A stretch of 64,000 nucleotides of DNA, taken from NCBI GenBank assembly GCA_015062005.1, contig SUVL01000014.1, positions 1 to 64,000 on the forward strand, read 5' to 3'. The number at the start of each line of letters is the position of its first letter. Within the stretch, counting starts at the first letter, position 1. Under the pieces are notes generated by a model that ran no database searches, was not told the DNA's origin, and saw only the letters and a list, made by a program, of their open reading frames with translations. This DNA comes from Akkermansiaceae bacterium (lineage in GTDB: Bacteria > Verrucomicrobiota > Verrucomicrobiia > Verrucomicrobiales > Akkermansiaceae). A program made the translations under genes and the position numbers. This document shows positions 43,843 to 52,512 of the stretch, piece after piece.

Positions 43843-44640
43843 ATGCCCACTCTCAAGCAACTTGCGGTCGAATCCCTCACCCACCTGGTGGAGGGAGGGC
43901 AGGAGCGTGTGGCGGTGGATGATGAGGCTCGCGGTATTCTGCGCCAATGGATGCTGGATGCCCGCAAGGCTCCGGCTCCCATGTCTGCTCAGCCATCGCA
44001 ACAATCAGAGCCGCAGGAGATGAGCGTGGAGGAGAAACTGGCCTATCTCCGCGAGCGCGCTGCCTCATGGAAGCCCGCGAAGCTCCTGGGAACCCTGCGT
44101 GAGACCATGGTGTTTGCCGTGGGGAATCCCCGTGCGCGGCTTATGCTGGTGGGCGAGGCTCCTGGTTATGAAGAAGAGCGCCAGGGTGAACCCTTTGTGG
44201 GGCCGGCGGGGCAGTTGCTTACCAGGATACTGGGCGCCATGGGCTTGCAGCGCAGTGATGTGTATATTTCCAATGTGTGCAAATTCCGCCCCTCCATGGG
44301 AGAGAATCAGGGAACGGCCAACCGTCCCCCCTCCCCGGAGGAACTGGCGGCTTGCCTGCCGCTCATCATGGCGGAAATCCGCGCCATTCAACCGGCCTGC
44401 ATCGTGTGCCTGGGTGGAAGCTCTGCCAAGGGACTGCTGGGTGCCCAGCAGGGGGTGGGGGCTCTGCGCGGCCATTGGTTTGAATGCCAGGGAGTGCCGG
44501 TGCGCGTGACTTACCACCCCAGTTATCTGCTGCGCAATGAGGCGCTTTCGGCGCGCCGTGCCTTGTGGGAGGATATGCTGGCTGTGATGCAGCAACTGGG
44601 AATGCCCATCAGTGAAAAACAACAGAATTATTTCCGTTGA
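43843..44640 (+). CDS. Uracil-DNA glycosylase, family 4-like
   Basis: 265 aa from the ATG at 43843 (GTG at 43837 is an alternative). The core LMLVGEAPGYEEERQGEPFV followed by GPAGQLL and VTYHPSYLLR are the active-site motifs of family 4/5-type glycosylases. The first 90 residues are long, charged and lack any cysteine, so the N-terminal CxxC half of the usual [4Fe-4S] cluster site is missing; only later Cys residues (NVCKFRP, AACLPL, ACIVCLG) remain. It removes uracil from DNA. Its TGA overlaps the ATG of the Sel1 lipoprotein gene. Confidence 0.88.
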   Translation: MPTLKQLAVESLTHLVEGGQERVAVDDEARGILRQWMLDARKAPAPMSAQPSQQSEPQEMSVEEKLAYLRERAASWKPAKLLGTLRETMVFAVGNPRARLMLVGEAPGYEEERQGEPFVGPAGQLLTRILGAMGLQRSDVYISNVCKFRPSMGENQGTANRPPSPEELAACLPLIMAEIRAIQPACIVCLGGSSAKGLLGAQQGVGALRGHWFECQGVPVRVTYHPSYLLRNEALSARRALWEDMLAVMQQLGMPISEKQQNYFR

Positions 44641-45308
44641 TGCGTGTATTGTCCATAGTAATCGCTGCGCTGCTGCTGACCAGCTGTCATCATATATACC
44701 AGCTCCGCCGTGCTGCGGTGAAGGGGGATCCTGAGGCTCAGTATGAGTATGGCCGGCGCCTGCTTACCGGGCAGAAGGGAGCTCTGCATTCATCCCGGCT
44801 GGCGTTCAAATGGTTCTCCAGGGCCGCAGAGAATCGTCATCCCAAGGCCATGGCTGCCATGGGCTTGTGCTATGAGCGGGGGCTGGGGGTGCAGCGTTCT
44901 CTGCCTAAAGCCAGAAAGTGGTATGCCGCTGCGGTGGATGAGGGGAATGATGATGCCTGCCAGACCCTGGTGCAGATGGAAGCCCGGGCGGGGAACCTGA
45001 GTGGGGCTTTGCAATGGCTGGAGCGCATGGCAGATGATGATTCCATCCCGGCGCAGCTGATACTGGCACACATGCACCTGAATGGCACGGCGAAGAATGC
45101 CAGTGCCGCAGAAGGGATCCGCTACCTGCGCTATGCTGCGATGCAAGGCAATGGTGAGGCCTGCCTCATGCTGAGTACCTGCTATGCGACTGGTAAAGGT
45201 GTTCCGAAGAATGATGAGCTGATGATGGGGTGGCTTGTGAATGCGGCTGAAGCTGGCAATGAGACGGCCCAGCGGCTGCTGCAGCAGGCCGAAGAACAGA
45301 AAAAATAG
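44640..45308 (+). CDS. Sel1-repeat lipoprotein
   Basis: 222 aa. The lipobox is LLLTSC (Cys about residue 17). Four or five Sel1 repeats follow (GDPEAQYEYGRRLL, HPKAMAAMGLCYERGLGV, NDDACQTL, NGEACLMLSTCYATGKGV). These helical hairpins bind other proteins; the Sel1 group is linked to envelope and signalling tasks. The start ATG shares its A with the stop of the glycosylase gene (TGATG), so translation is coupled. Confidence 0.88.
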   Translation: MRVLSIVIAALLLTSCHHIYQLRRAAVKGDPEAQYEYGRRLLTGQKGALHSSRLAFKWFSRAAENRHPKAMAAMGLCYERGLGVQRSLPKARKWYAAAVDEGNDDACQTLVQMEARAGNLSGALQWLERMADDDSIPAQLILAHMHLNGTAKNASAAEGIRYLRYAAMQGNGEACLMLSTCYATGKGVPKNDELMMGWLVNAAEAGNETAQRLLQQAEEQKK

Positions 45309-45340
45309 CCTGAAGACCGCGGATGTCTGTTTCTTTCGGG

Positions 45341-45368
45341 TTGCAATTGCCCGGTAATCTGTTACAAT
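45341..45368 (+). promoter_or_regulatory. Sigma70-like promoter of a small membrane protein and icd
   Basis: TTGCAA, 16-bp spacer, TACAAT; the -10 ends 15 bp before the ATG at 45384, so the leader is about 8-9 nt and contains no Shine-Dalgarno. Confidence 0.75.
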
Positions 45369-45383
45369 ATCCGCACAAAGCAT

Positions 45384-45575
45384 ATGGCCAGTTATTCTAA
45401 AACCTCGATTAAAGTGCGCACCACGGCCTCCCGCGGTGAGCATGACGGCATCCTTTTCTACATTCTGCCGCCTCTGCTGCTGGGCGCTGTGTTTGCATTC
45501 TGCTCCATGGCCAGTGGTGGTGAGGCAGACACGGGCAGTGAGCCTGCCACGGAACAGGTGGCTGAGGAAGAGTAA
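45384..45575 (+). CDS. Small single-span membrane protein
   Basis: 63 aa. One hydrophobic segment at about residues 24-44 (ILFYILPPLLLGAVFAFCSM), a basic N-terminus and a strongly acidic C-terminus ending QVAEEE. No family recognised. It has its own strong promoter (45341..45368), and isocitrate dehydrogenase starts 19 bp after its stop, so it is probably the first gene of that transcript. Confidence 0.65.
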   Translation: MASYSKTSIKVRTTASRGEHDGILFYILPPLLLGAVFAFCSMASGGEADTGSEPATEQVAEEE

Positions 45576-45594
45576 CGTTTAATCAGCAACAGAA

Positions 45595-46824
45595 ATGAAT
45601 ATGAGTGAAGGTACTCCCATTACCATGACAGGGCAGGGACTCAATGTGCCCGATTTTCCCATTATCCCCCACATTATCGGCGATGGCTCCGGCCCGGACA
45701 TCTGGCGCGCTGCCCAGCGTGTGATTGATGGAGCCGTGAAGGCTGCATATGGAGACAGTCGCGCCTTGGTGTGGAAGGAAGTGCTGGCCGGCCAGAAAGC
45801 ATTTGATACGGTCGGCAGCTGGCTGCCGAATGAAACCATGGAAGCCTTCCGCACGCTGCTGGTGGGTATCAAAGGACCGCTGACGACTCCGGTCGGCAAG
45901 GGGATTCGTTCGCTCAATGTGGCTCTGCGTCAGGGGCTTGACCTCTATTGCTGTGTGCGCCCTGTGCGTTATTTCAAGGGTATTGAGACTCCGGTGAAGG
46001 CGCCGGAAAAGGTGGATATGGTCATCTTCCGTGAGAATACAGAAGACATCTACGCGGGCATCGAGTTTGAAAGCGGCTCTGCCGAGGCGGAGAAGTTTTT
46101 TGACTGGTTGTCGTCCGAGTTCCCCCAGCGCGCTAACAAGGTGCGCTTCCCGCAGACCAGCGGTTTCGGTATCAAACCGGTTTCCAAAGAGGGCACCGAG
46201 CGCCTGGTGCGTTCCGCCATTCAGTATGCTATTGCAGAGAAGCGTCCCTTTGTGACTCTGGTACACAAGGGCAATATCATGAAGTTTACGGAAGGCGGCT
46301 TCCGCGACTGGGGCTATGACCTGGCCCGCCGTGAGTTCGGCGCAGAGCAAATCGGGGATGGTCCGTGGTGCAAACTGCCCAACGGCATTATCATCAAGGA
46401 CTGCATCTGCGATGCCTTCCTGCAGGAAATCCTCATCCATCCGCAGGAGCACTCCGTGGTCGCCACTCTGAATCTGAATGGCGACTATTGCTCCGACGCG
46501 CTGGCAGCCCAGGTGGGGGGTATCGGCATTGCCCCCGGTGCCAATATCAACTACCGCACCGGACACGCCGTGTTCGAGGCCACGCACGGTACCGCACCCA
46601 GACTGGCCGGGCTTGACAAGGTGAACCCCTGTTCCTTCCTGCTCTCTGCGGAGATGATGCTGCGCTACATGGGCTGGACCGAGGCTGCTGACCGCATCGT
46701 TGCCGCTATTGAAGGAGCCATTGCAGATAAGACGGTGACTGCCGATCTGGCCGAGATGATTCCCGGCAGCACAGCGGTGAGCACCACGGCCTTCGGCGAT
46801 GCGCTGCTGGCTCATATCAAGTAA
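45595..46824 (+). CDS. icd: Isocitrate dehydrogenase
   Basis: 409 aa, the homodimeric bacterial type. The substrate loop [20 protein letters not shown] includes the serine of the isocitrate site, and the Mg2+ site is in [17 protein letters not shown]. It converts isocitrate to 2-oxoglutarate and CO2. By position against E. coli Icd, residues that hold the 2'-phosphate of NADP (Lys344, Tyr345, Tyr391, Arg395) are here Arg336, Leu337, Ala383 and Glu387, so the coenzyme preference is uncertain. Followed by menG with a 3-bp gap. Confidence 0.95.
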   Translation: MNMSEGTPITMTGQGLNVPDFPIIPHIIGDGSGPDIWRAAQRVIDGAVKAAYGDSRALVWKEVLAGQKAFDTVGSWLPNETMEAFRTLLVGIKGPLTTPVGKGIRSLNVALRQGLDLYCCVRPVRYFKGIETPVKAPEKVDMVIFRENTEDIYAGIEFESGSAEAEKFFDWLSSEFPQRANKVRFPQTSGFGIKPVSKEGTERLVRSAIQYAIAEKRPFVTLVHKGNIMKFTEGGFRDWGYDLARREFGAEQIGDGPWCKLPNGIIIKDCICDAFLQEILIHPQEHSVVATLNLNGDYCSDALAAQVGGIGIAPGANINYRTGHAVFEATHGTAPRLAGLDKVNPCSFLLSAEMMLRYMGWTEAADRIVAAIEGAIADKTVTADLAEMIPGSTAVSTTAFGDALLAHIK

Positions 46825-46827
46825 GCT

Positions 46828-47499
46828 ATGCCGGATCCCGCATACGTTCACGCAGCGTTCTCGTCCATAGCGGAACGCTACGTGACTGCCAACCACATCC
46901 TGTCCATGGGAACGGACATCATGTGGCGTGCCCGCGTGGTGCAGATGGTGGCCGAGTGGAAACCGGCCAACTTGCTGGATATTGCCACCGGCACTGGTGA
47001 CCTGGCTCTGGCTATCAAGCGCGCCCTGCCGGAAATCGAGGTGCTGGGCACGGATTTCTGCCGTCCTATGCTGGATGTGGCCGTGCGGCGCGGGCTCACC
47101 CATGTGCTGGAGGCGGATGCCATGAATCTGCCGCTGGAGTCTGCCTCGTATGAAGCCGCCACTGTGGCGTTCGGGCTTCGTAACATGGCGGACTATGGCA
47201 AGGCTCTGTGTGAGTTCCGCCGTGTGCTGAAGCCGGGCGGCCACCTGCTGGTGCTGGATTTCAGCATGCCGGAGAATATTTTTGCCGCGCCTTACCGCCT
47301 GTATCTGCACCACGTGCTGCCCCGCATCGCAGGCTGGGTTACGGGCAACAGTGGCGCATATGATTACCTGGGCGATAGTATTGAGGCTTTCCCCCGTGGG
47401 GAGTCTTTCCTCCAGCTCCTGCGCCGCTGCGGGTATAAGAACCCTTCCGCTCTGCCACTTTGCATGGGCATTGCTTCCATCTACACGGCAGAGGTGTAA
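46828..47499 (+). CDS. menG: Demethylmenaquinone methyltransferase (UbiE/MenG family)
   Basis: 223 aa. The SAM-binding motif I is DIATGTGDLAL and later VAFGLRNMADYGKAL and RVLKPGGHLLVLDFSMP, typical of UbiE/MenG. It would methylate demethylmenaquinone in the last step of menaquinone synthesis. No other menaquinone gene lies close; the MenD-like protein at 6967 is in a glycan locus. The start follows icd by 3 bp. The family motif near the C-terminus (YDYLGDSIEAFPRGESFLQL) is intact. Confidence 0.93.
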   Translation: MPDPAYVHAAFSSIAERYVTANHILSMGTDIMWRARVVQMVAEWKPANLLDIATGTGDLALAIKRALPEIEVLGTDFCRPMLDVAVRRGLTHVLEADAMNLPLESASYEAATVAFGLRNMADYGKALCEFRRVLKPGGHLLVLDFSMPENIFAAPYRLYLHHVLPRIAGWVTGNSGAYDYLGDSIEAFPRGESFLQLLRRCGYKNPSALPLCMGIASIYTAEV

Positions 47500-47616
47500 A
47501 AAAATCGGTATCTGACAAATTTTCATATCGACAAAAGGGTGCTAAAAAGGTACCATATAGCCAGTGCCGAGACTGGCGTGTGTAGTTTTTTATAATTATC
47601 TTACAGAGAGTATTTT

Positions 47617-48234
47617 ATGTTTAAATATCCCAAAAAGCCCGATGGTTCCCCTGTTTCCGGTTCTCCCTTTGCTGAGAATGATATACCCGCAGAGTGGGCA
47701 ACTCCCACTTCCCAACCCGCCTCTCCCATGCCGGCAGACACTGGTTATTTCGGTGGCGAGGATGCTTCTGCCTCTCCGTTTGAGGTAGGCGGAGCCGCCG
47801 CCATTCCTACCACGACCCGCAACGTGCTCAATTACGATGTATCCGTGGTGGGTACCCTGCGTTTTACGGATGACCTGCTGGTGGACGGTTCCGTGGAAGG
47901 TGAAATTACTTCCGATGGTGAACTGACAGTGGGTGCCAACGCCAGCATCCAGGCTGGTGAGAAGAACAAGGTGGCGGTTCGTACGCACAGCGCCATTATC
48001 CACGGTAAGGTGGTGGGTGATATTGTGGTGACCGACCGCGTGGTGCTTGCCGGGACTGCCGAAGTGGTGGGTGACGTGACCGCCGCCAAGATTTCCATCG
48101 AGGAAGGTGCCGTGTTTGTGGGTCACTGCCAGGTAGGCAATCCTGCTGTGGCACCTGCTCCTGCACCTGCTTCCAAGAAGCCCGCCGCAGCGCGACCCGC
48201 AGTGCAGAGCGCTGAGGCCAATCTTCTTGGCTGA
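47617..48234 (+). CDS. Bactofilin-family protein
   Basis: 205 aa. A disordered Pro/Ser-rich N-terminal tail of about 65 residues precedes the right-handed beta-helix typical of bactofilin (SVVGTLRFTDDLLVDGSVEG, TVGANASIQAG, KVVGDIVVTDRVVLAGTAEV). A Pro/Ala-rich tail closes it. Bactofilins polymerise without nucleotide and shape the cell envelope or place proteins. A TATAAT-like hexamer stands about 25 bp before the ATG. The next gene encodes a second bactofilin. Confidence 0.9.
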   Translation: MFKYPKKPDGSPVSGSPFAENDIPAEWATPTSQPASPMPADTGYFGGEDASASPFEVGGAAAIPTTTRNVLNYDVSVVGTLRFTDDLLVDGSVEGEITSDGELTVGANASIQAGEKNKVAVRTHSAIIHGKVVGDIVVTDRVVLAGTAEVVGDVTAAKISIEEGAVFVGHCQVGNPAVAPAPAPASKKPAAARPAVQSAEANLLG

Positions 48235-48254
48235 GCTCCTTCAGTTATAAGACC

Positions 48255-48893
48255 ATGCCGGAATTCCGGACAGAACCACTGATTGTTCCCACCGTTTCCG
48301 GATTGTTGCCCGAGGGTGAGCGCGACCGTCGTGTTGCGCTCACCTCGTTTCGTTCGGATGAATCAAGGGTGCAGGTGCCTATGCGCGACGTCGTCTGCTA
48401 CGAATGCGGGCTGACTTGTCAGGTGCCATCGGCCGCCCTGTCAGCGAATTGCATTCACTGCCATGCCCACCTGAATATGGCAGATGTGGAAATCCGCCCC
48501 GGTTCCCGCCGCTTGACGATTCGGACGCTGGGGAATGTGCACGTGCCGGGCGGTACCGTACTTTCGAATTTATCGGTAGTGTGTCGTGATATGGCGGTGG
48601 ATGGCCGGGTATCCGGTTCATTTCGTTGTACAGGCACGCTGAGTCTGAATGCCTCAATGGTGTTGGATGGCTCTGTGAGCGCGGGTAAACTGGTGGTGGA
48701 TAAGGGGGCGGAAGTGGAGCTGAGTGTGGGCGCTGCCGCGGAGGAAGTGGAGCTGTATGGTCGCCTGAAGGGGCGCCTGCAGTGCAAGGGCACGCTGCAT
48801 GTATACCGCGGTGGGGCGTACGAAGGCGTATGCAAGGCGGCGGATGTAGTGGTGGAGCCCGGCGGTTATTTTGATGACCAGAGCCGGTTCTGA
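48255..48893 (+). CDS. Bactofilin-like protein with N-terminal zinc ribbon
   Basis: 212 aa. Residues 48-69 form a zinc-ribbon pattern CYECGLTC...CIHCH (Cys48, Cys51, Cys66, Cys69), a start unlike ordinary bactofilins. The remainder has the beta-helix repeat spacing (TIRTLGNVHVPGGTVLSNL, SVVCRDMAVDGRVSGSF, ASMVLDGSVSAG). It starts 20 bp after the first bactofilin gene, so they may co-assemble, with the ribbon as anchor or nucleic-acid contact. The role is inferred. Confidence 0.85.
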   Translation: MPEFRTEPLIVPTVSGLLPEGERDRRVALTSFRSDESRVQVPMRDVVCYECGLTCQVPSAALSANCIHCHAHLNMADVEIRPGSRRLTIRTLGNVHVPGGTVLSNLSVVCRDMAVDGRVSGSFRCTGTLSLNASMVLDGSVSAGKLVVDKGAEVELSVGAAAEEVELYGRLKGRLQCKGTLHVYRGGAYEGVCKAADVVVEPGGYFDDQSRF

Positions 48894-48911
48894 TTTCCGG
48901 AGACGCGCCGT

Positions 48912-51341
48912 ATGGATATCCGCATCACTGGTGCCAGTCAGAATACCCTGCGGCATGTTAATCTGACCTTGCCGGCCGGCAAGCTCATTGCGCTGATGGG
49001 GCCTAGCGGCTCAGGCAAGAGCACGCTGGCCTATGATACTCTTTTTGCGGAATCCCGCCGTCGCTTTCTGGATTGCCTTTCTGCCGGGGCCCGGCGCCTG
49101 CTGGCCCGCCCGGAAAAACCGCATGTGGAAAGTATCGAGGGGCTGCCGCCTGCGCTTTGCCTGGAACAGCATTTGCCCGGTGGACAATCCCGGACGGTGC
49201 TGGGTTCCCTCACTGAGACGCTGGATTACCTGCGCATCCTGTATGCCGCTATAGGTGTGCCGCATGACCCGGTCACCGGTGCGCGGCTCACCCGCCTCAG
49301 TCCGGAGGAAATCTGCACCGCGTTGCTGATGCTTCCGGAAAATACCCGGCTCACGCTGCTGGCTCCGCTTTCCCCGGCATTCGGGCAGAACCCGGAGAGC
49401 GATATCCTGATGCTCCGGAAGCAGGGCTATCTGCGTGTGCGCGTGGCTGGCGAAATCCTGGAGCTGGACGATTTGGAAGCTGCCCCGCCGGCTGAGGGGC
49501 AGGTGTGTGAGCTGGTGGTGGACCGCATTGTGCTGCGCGAGGGAGTGGATTCCCGCGTGGCGGATTCGGTGCAGGCGGCGCTGCGGCTCTGGCCTGATGA
49601 ATTGCGCGCCCTGGTGCAGCCGCGTGGCGGCGAGGCTGAATTACAGTGTTTCCACACCCGGTATCGCAATGCGGAGACCGGTTTCTCCCTGCCGGACCTG
49701 ACTCCCGGTCTCTTTTCTCACTATTCCCCGCACGGTGCTTGTCCGGAGTGTAATGGCCTCGGCACTGTGGAGGCTGGCAAGGATGAGTTGAAAATATGCC
49801 CGGCCTGCCGTGGTATGCGCCTGAATCCCACTGCTTTGGCCGTGACGCTTGATTTTGCCGGACGGGAGTTGAGTCTGGGTGCTTTCTGTGAGTTGTCCGT
49901 GCAGGAGAACCGGGCTCTGTTGGAGCAACTGGTGGTTCCCCCGGTGTACCGCGAAGCTCTGCAACCGCCGCTGGGCAGTCTGAAGCAGCGCTTGGACTGC
50001 CTGCTGGAGCTGGGGCTGGGTTATCTGACTCTTTCCCGTGCGGCTAATTCACTCTCCGGTGGTGAGCTGCAGCGCGCCCGCCTGGCCGGGCAGATAGGTG
50101 GCGGTTTGTCCGGTGTGCTCTATATTCTGGATGAGCCGACCATCGGTCTTCACCCTCGTGAGACAGAGCGCCTGATAACGGCTCTGCTCCGCTTGCGTGA
50201 CAAGGGCAATACCATTCTGGTGGTGGAGCACGACCCTCAGTTGCTGCAGGCTTGCGACTGGCTGGTGGAAATGGGGCCGGGTAGTGGTCCTGCCGGCGGT
50301 GAGGTGCTGGCCGAGGGCTCCTACGAGGATTTTCTGAAAAACGCGGATTCGCCCACTGGGGCCTGGCTGAGCGGGCGGCGTGAGTTGCCGACGGTGGAGC
50401 GGCGTAATCTGGCTGCCGCCCGCTGGCTGGTTCTGCGGCATGCGAAGGCACGTAACCTGCGCGATGTGGAGTTCCGCCTACCGCTGGGGGCGTTTACCTG
50501 CCTTTCAGGACCAGGTGGTTCGGGAAAGAGCACTCTGGTGCATGAGTGCCTGCTGCCGGCCTTGAAAGCGGGGCAGGTCGAGGGCGCAGGGGAGATAGTA
50601 CGTGCTGTGCTGGTGGATCAGAGCCCGCTGGGGAGTTCTCCCCGTTCCACCCCTGCCACCGCCACTGGCCTGCTGGATGCTTTGCGTCCACTGTATGCCG
50701 CCCTTCCGCTATCTCGCCAGCGCGGTTACACGGCCGCCCGTTTTTCCCTGAATACGCGCGGTGGCCGCTGCGAGCGCTGCGGTGGTACCGGGCGCCTGCA
50801 GGTGGATATGAACTTCCTGGCCGATTTGTATACCGAGTGCGATGCCTGCCACGGTGCCCGCTATAACCGCGAGACGCTGGAGGTCACATGGCGTGGAAAA
50901 TCCATCGCCCAGGCGCTGGCGCAGACAGTGGATGAGGCTGTGGAGTTCTTTGCGCCTGTGCCGCAGGCTGCCGCCATCCTGAAAGCCTTGCAGGAGCTGG
51001 GGCTGGGCTACCTGCCGCTGGATCGCCCGGTGACCACCCTCTCCGGTGGTGAATCCCAGCGTGTAAAATTGGCATCCTACCTGGCCAAGGCGGCCCCGAA
51101 ACGCAGCAGCCGCCCGGGTGAGCACCTCCTGCTGGTGCTCGATGAACCAAGTACGGGCTTGCATTTCGGGGAGCTGGATATGCTGCTGCGGGCCATTTAC
51201 CGCTTACGCGCTGCCGGGCACACCATCCTGTGCATTGAGCACAACCAGGGTATCCTCTCCCGGGCGGATTACCTCGTGGAGCTGGGGCCTGGTTCCGGCG
51301 CCGAGGGCGGACGCATCACTTTCGCCGGTGAACCCGTGTGA
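48912..51341 (+). CDS. UvrA-like ATPase, short paralogue
   Basis: 809 aa, against about 940 for true UvrA. Two ABC ATPase modules (Walker A LMGPSGSGKST and SGPGGSGKST; signatures LSGGELQRARLA and LSGGESQRVKLA) and two Cys-rich zinc modules (HGACPECNGLG...CPACRG; RCERCGGTGRLQ...CDACHG) are present. The first module is about 130 residues shorter than in UvrA, in the region that binds UvrB. That matches UvrA2-type proteins, which handle DNA damage or antibiotic tolerance without a full excision role. The Shine-Dalgarno CGGAG precedes the ATG. Confidence 0.9.
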   Translation: MDIRITGASQNTLRHVNLTLPAGKLIALMGPSGSGKSTLAYDTLFAESRRRFLDCLSAGARRLLARPEKPHVESIEGLPPALCLEQHLPGGQSRTVLGSLTETLDYLRILYAAIGVPHDPVTGARLTRLSPEEICTALLMLPENTRLTLLAPLSPAFGQNPESDILMLRKQGYLRVRVAGEILELDDLEAAPPAEGQVCELVVDRIVLREGVDSRVADSVQAALRLWPDELRALVQPRGGEAELQCFHTRYRNAETGFSLPDLTPGLFSHYSPHGACPECNGLGTVEAGKDELKICPACRGMRLNPTALAVTLDFAGRELSLGAFCELSVQENRALLEQLVVPPVYREALQPPLGSLKQRLDCLLELGLGYLTLSRAANSLSGGELQRARLAGQIGGGLSGVLYILDEPTIGLHPRETERLITALLRLRDKGNTILVVEHDPQLLQACDWLVEMGPGSGPAGGEVLAEGSYEDFLKNADSPTGAWLSGRRELPTVERRNLAAARWLVLRHAKARNLRDVEFRLPLGAFTCLSGPGGSGKSTLVHECLLPALKAGQVEGAGEIVRAVLVDQSPLGSSPRSTPATATGLLDALRPLYAALPLSRQRGYTAARFSLNTRGGRCERCGGTGRLQVDMNFLADLYTECDACHGARYNRETLEVTWRGKSIAQALAQTVDEAVEFFAPVPQAAAILKALQELGLGYLPLDRPVTTLSGGESQRVKLASYLAKAAPKRSSRPGEHLLLVLDEPSTGLHFGELDMLLRAIYRLRAAGHTILCIEHNQGILSRADYLVELGPGSGAEGGRITFAGEPV

Positions 51342-51820
51342 TTCCGGTGGGCTTTGCCACAAAAGGCCACGATGCTCAGTCTCAATACCGTGGTGGCAGC
51401 CAGGGCCCGGTTGATATAGGCCTCTCCCCGTTCCCTTTCCCCGGGGGTGAGCTTCTGAATCAGCAGGTGAAGCGCGCGCTGCTTTTCCGTTTCATCCATC
51501 ACGATGCTGCAAGTCCCGCGCAGCATCACGCTTTCGTAGGCTGTGGAAAATTTTTCGGGCAGAATACTGTGGCCTCTGACGATGACAAAGCCGGCCTGCG
51601 GGTGGGCTTTCAGGCATTCCAGCTTGAATCCTTCGCCGGCGCAGTGCAGATAGAGGGCATCTGCACCGTCCCATACGTAGTTCATGGGAACTCCGTAGCC
51701 GCCACCTTCCGGTGCTTGCAGGGAGAGAACTCCGTATTCCCCTTCTTTCAGAATCTGGCGGGCTTCCGTTTCGGGCATCGCCCGATCCTGGCGTCTCAAC
51801 TCTGAGGCTTCATATTTCAT
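51269..51820 (-). CDS. Nim-like pyridoxamine 5'-phosphate oxidase-family flavoprotein
   Basis: 183 aa. The opening ELRRQDRAMPETEARQIL followed by YGVLSLQAPEGGGYGVPMNY is the pattern of the split-barrel FMN family that includes NimA-type nitroimidazole reductases. It should bind FMN or a related cofactor and reduce small molecules. The last residues are not family-like and lie in a 73-bp overlap with the end of the UvrA-like gene on the other strand. Confidence 0.85.
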   Translation of the reverse strand: MKYEASELRRQDRAMPETEARQILKEGEYGVLSLQAPEGGGYGVPMNYVWDGADALYLHCAGEGFKLECLKAHPQAGFVIVRGHSILPEKFSTAYESVMLRGTCSIVMDETEKQRALHLLIQKLTPGERERGEAYINRALAATTVLRLSIVAFCGKAHRNHTGSPAKVMRPPSAPEPGPSSTR

Positions 51821-51830
51821 ATCATGAAAA

Positions 51831-52415
51831 TCAGTGCCCGCCGTAGTATCGGAGGTGCAGCATGAGGCGGGTTCTGCTGTATCCTTTGCTTTTCAGGTAT
51901 TCAAGTGGTGTCTGCCCCTGGGTGTTTTTCGCGTCAGGATTGGCACCGGCTTTCAGCAGGGTCAGGCCGATGGTGTAATTGTTGTCGTACACGGCCTGCC
52001 ATATCGGGGCCAGTCCCGCGCGGGTGTCCATGTCCGGGTCGGCTCCGAAGGTAAGCAAACGGGAAACGATGACATCGCTCCCCTGACCGGTGGCGATCTG
52101 AAGCGGGGTGAATCCGTGGTGCAGCGCGTTCGGGTCAGCGCCTCGGGCCAGCAGATAGGAGACTGCTTCTTCAATTTCCTTCTGTCGGTCGGGAGTGCTG
52201 CGTTTGTACCCCTGTATCAGAAGACCAAGAGGTGTTTCATTTCCCGCCCGGTAAAGATTGGGGCTTGCCCCGCGTTCCAGGGCGTGACGGATAGAATCCA
52301 GGCTTCCGTTTGATGCAGCAGCGGCCAACTCCTGCTGTGGCGGAAGCTGGCTCCGGCAGCTTATCGGAAGCAGGAGCACTGTAAGCAACAGGGGCAGGGC
52401 GCGGCGGTGAATCAC
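51831..52415 (-). CDS. Ankyrin-repeat lipoprotein
   Basis: 194 aa. Lipobox LLPISC (Cys about residue 20), then about four ankyrin repeats (GSLDSIRHALERGASPN, YLLARGADPNALHHGFTPLQ, LLTFGADPDMDTRAGLAPIW, LLKAGANPDAKNTQGQTPLE). A membrane-attached protein-binding scaffold. It starts upstream of the Nim-like gene's 5' end on the same strand, with 10 bp between them. Confidence 0.86.
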   Translation of the reverse strand: MIHRRALPLLLTVLLLPISCRSQLPPQQELAAAASNGSLDSIRHALERGASPNLYRAGNETPLGLLIQGYKRSTPDRQKEIEEAVSYLLARGADPNALHHGFTPLQIATGQGSDVIVSRLLTFGADPDMDTRAGLAPIWQAVYDNNYTIGLTLLKAGANPDAKNTQGQTPLEYLKSKGYSRTRLMLHLRYYGGH

Positions 52416-52473
52416 TACGCTATGCTAGCAGACCATTCGGTGACTGGCAAGTCTGCTTTTGTATGATTTGGGG

Positions 52474-52501
52474 TTGAATTTAGGAAAAGTAGCGTTATAA
52501 T
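52474..52501 (+). promoter_or_regulatory. Sigma70-like promoter giving a near-leaderless mRNA (UDP-glucose pyrophosphorylase)
   Basis: TTGAAT, 16-bp spacer, TATAAT; the ATG at 52513 is 11 bp after the -10, leaving a leader of about 5 nt and no ribosome-binding site. Confidence 0.78.
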
Positions 52502-52512
52502 GCTGTTGTTAT

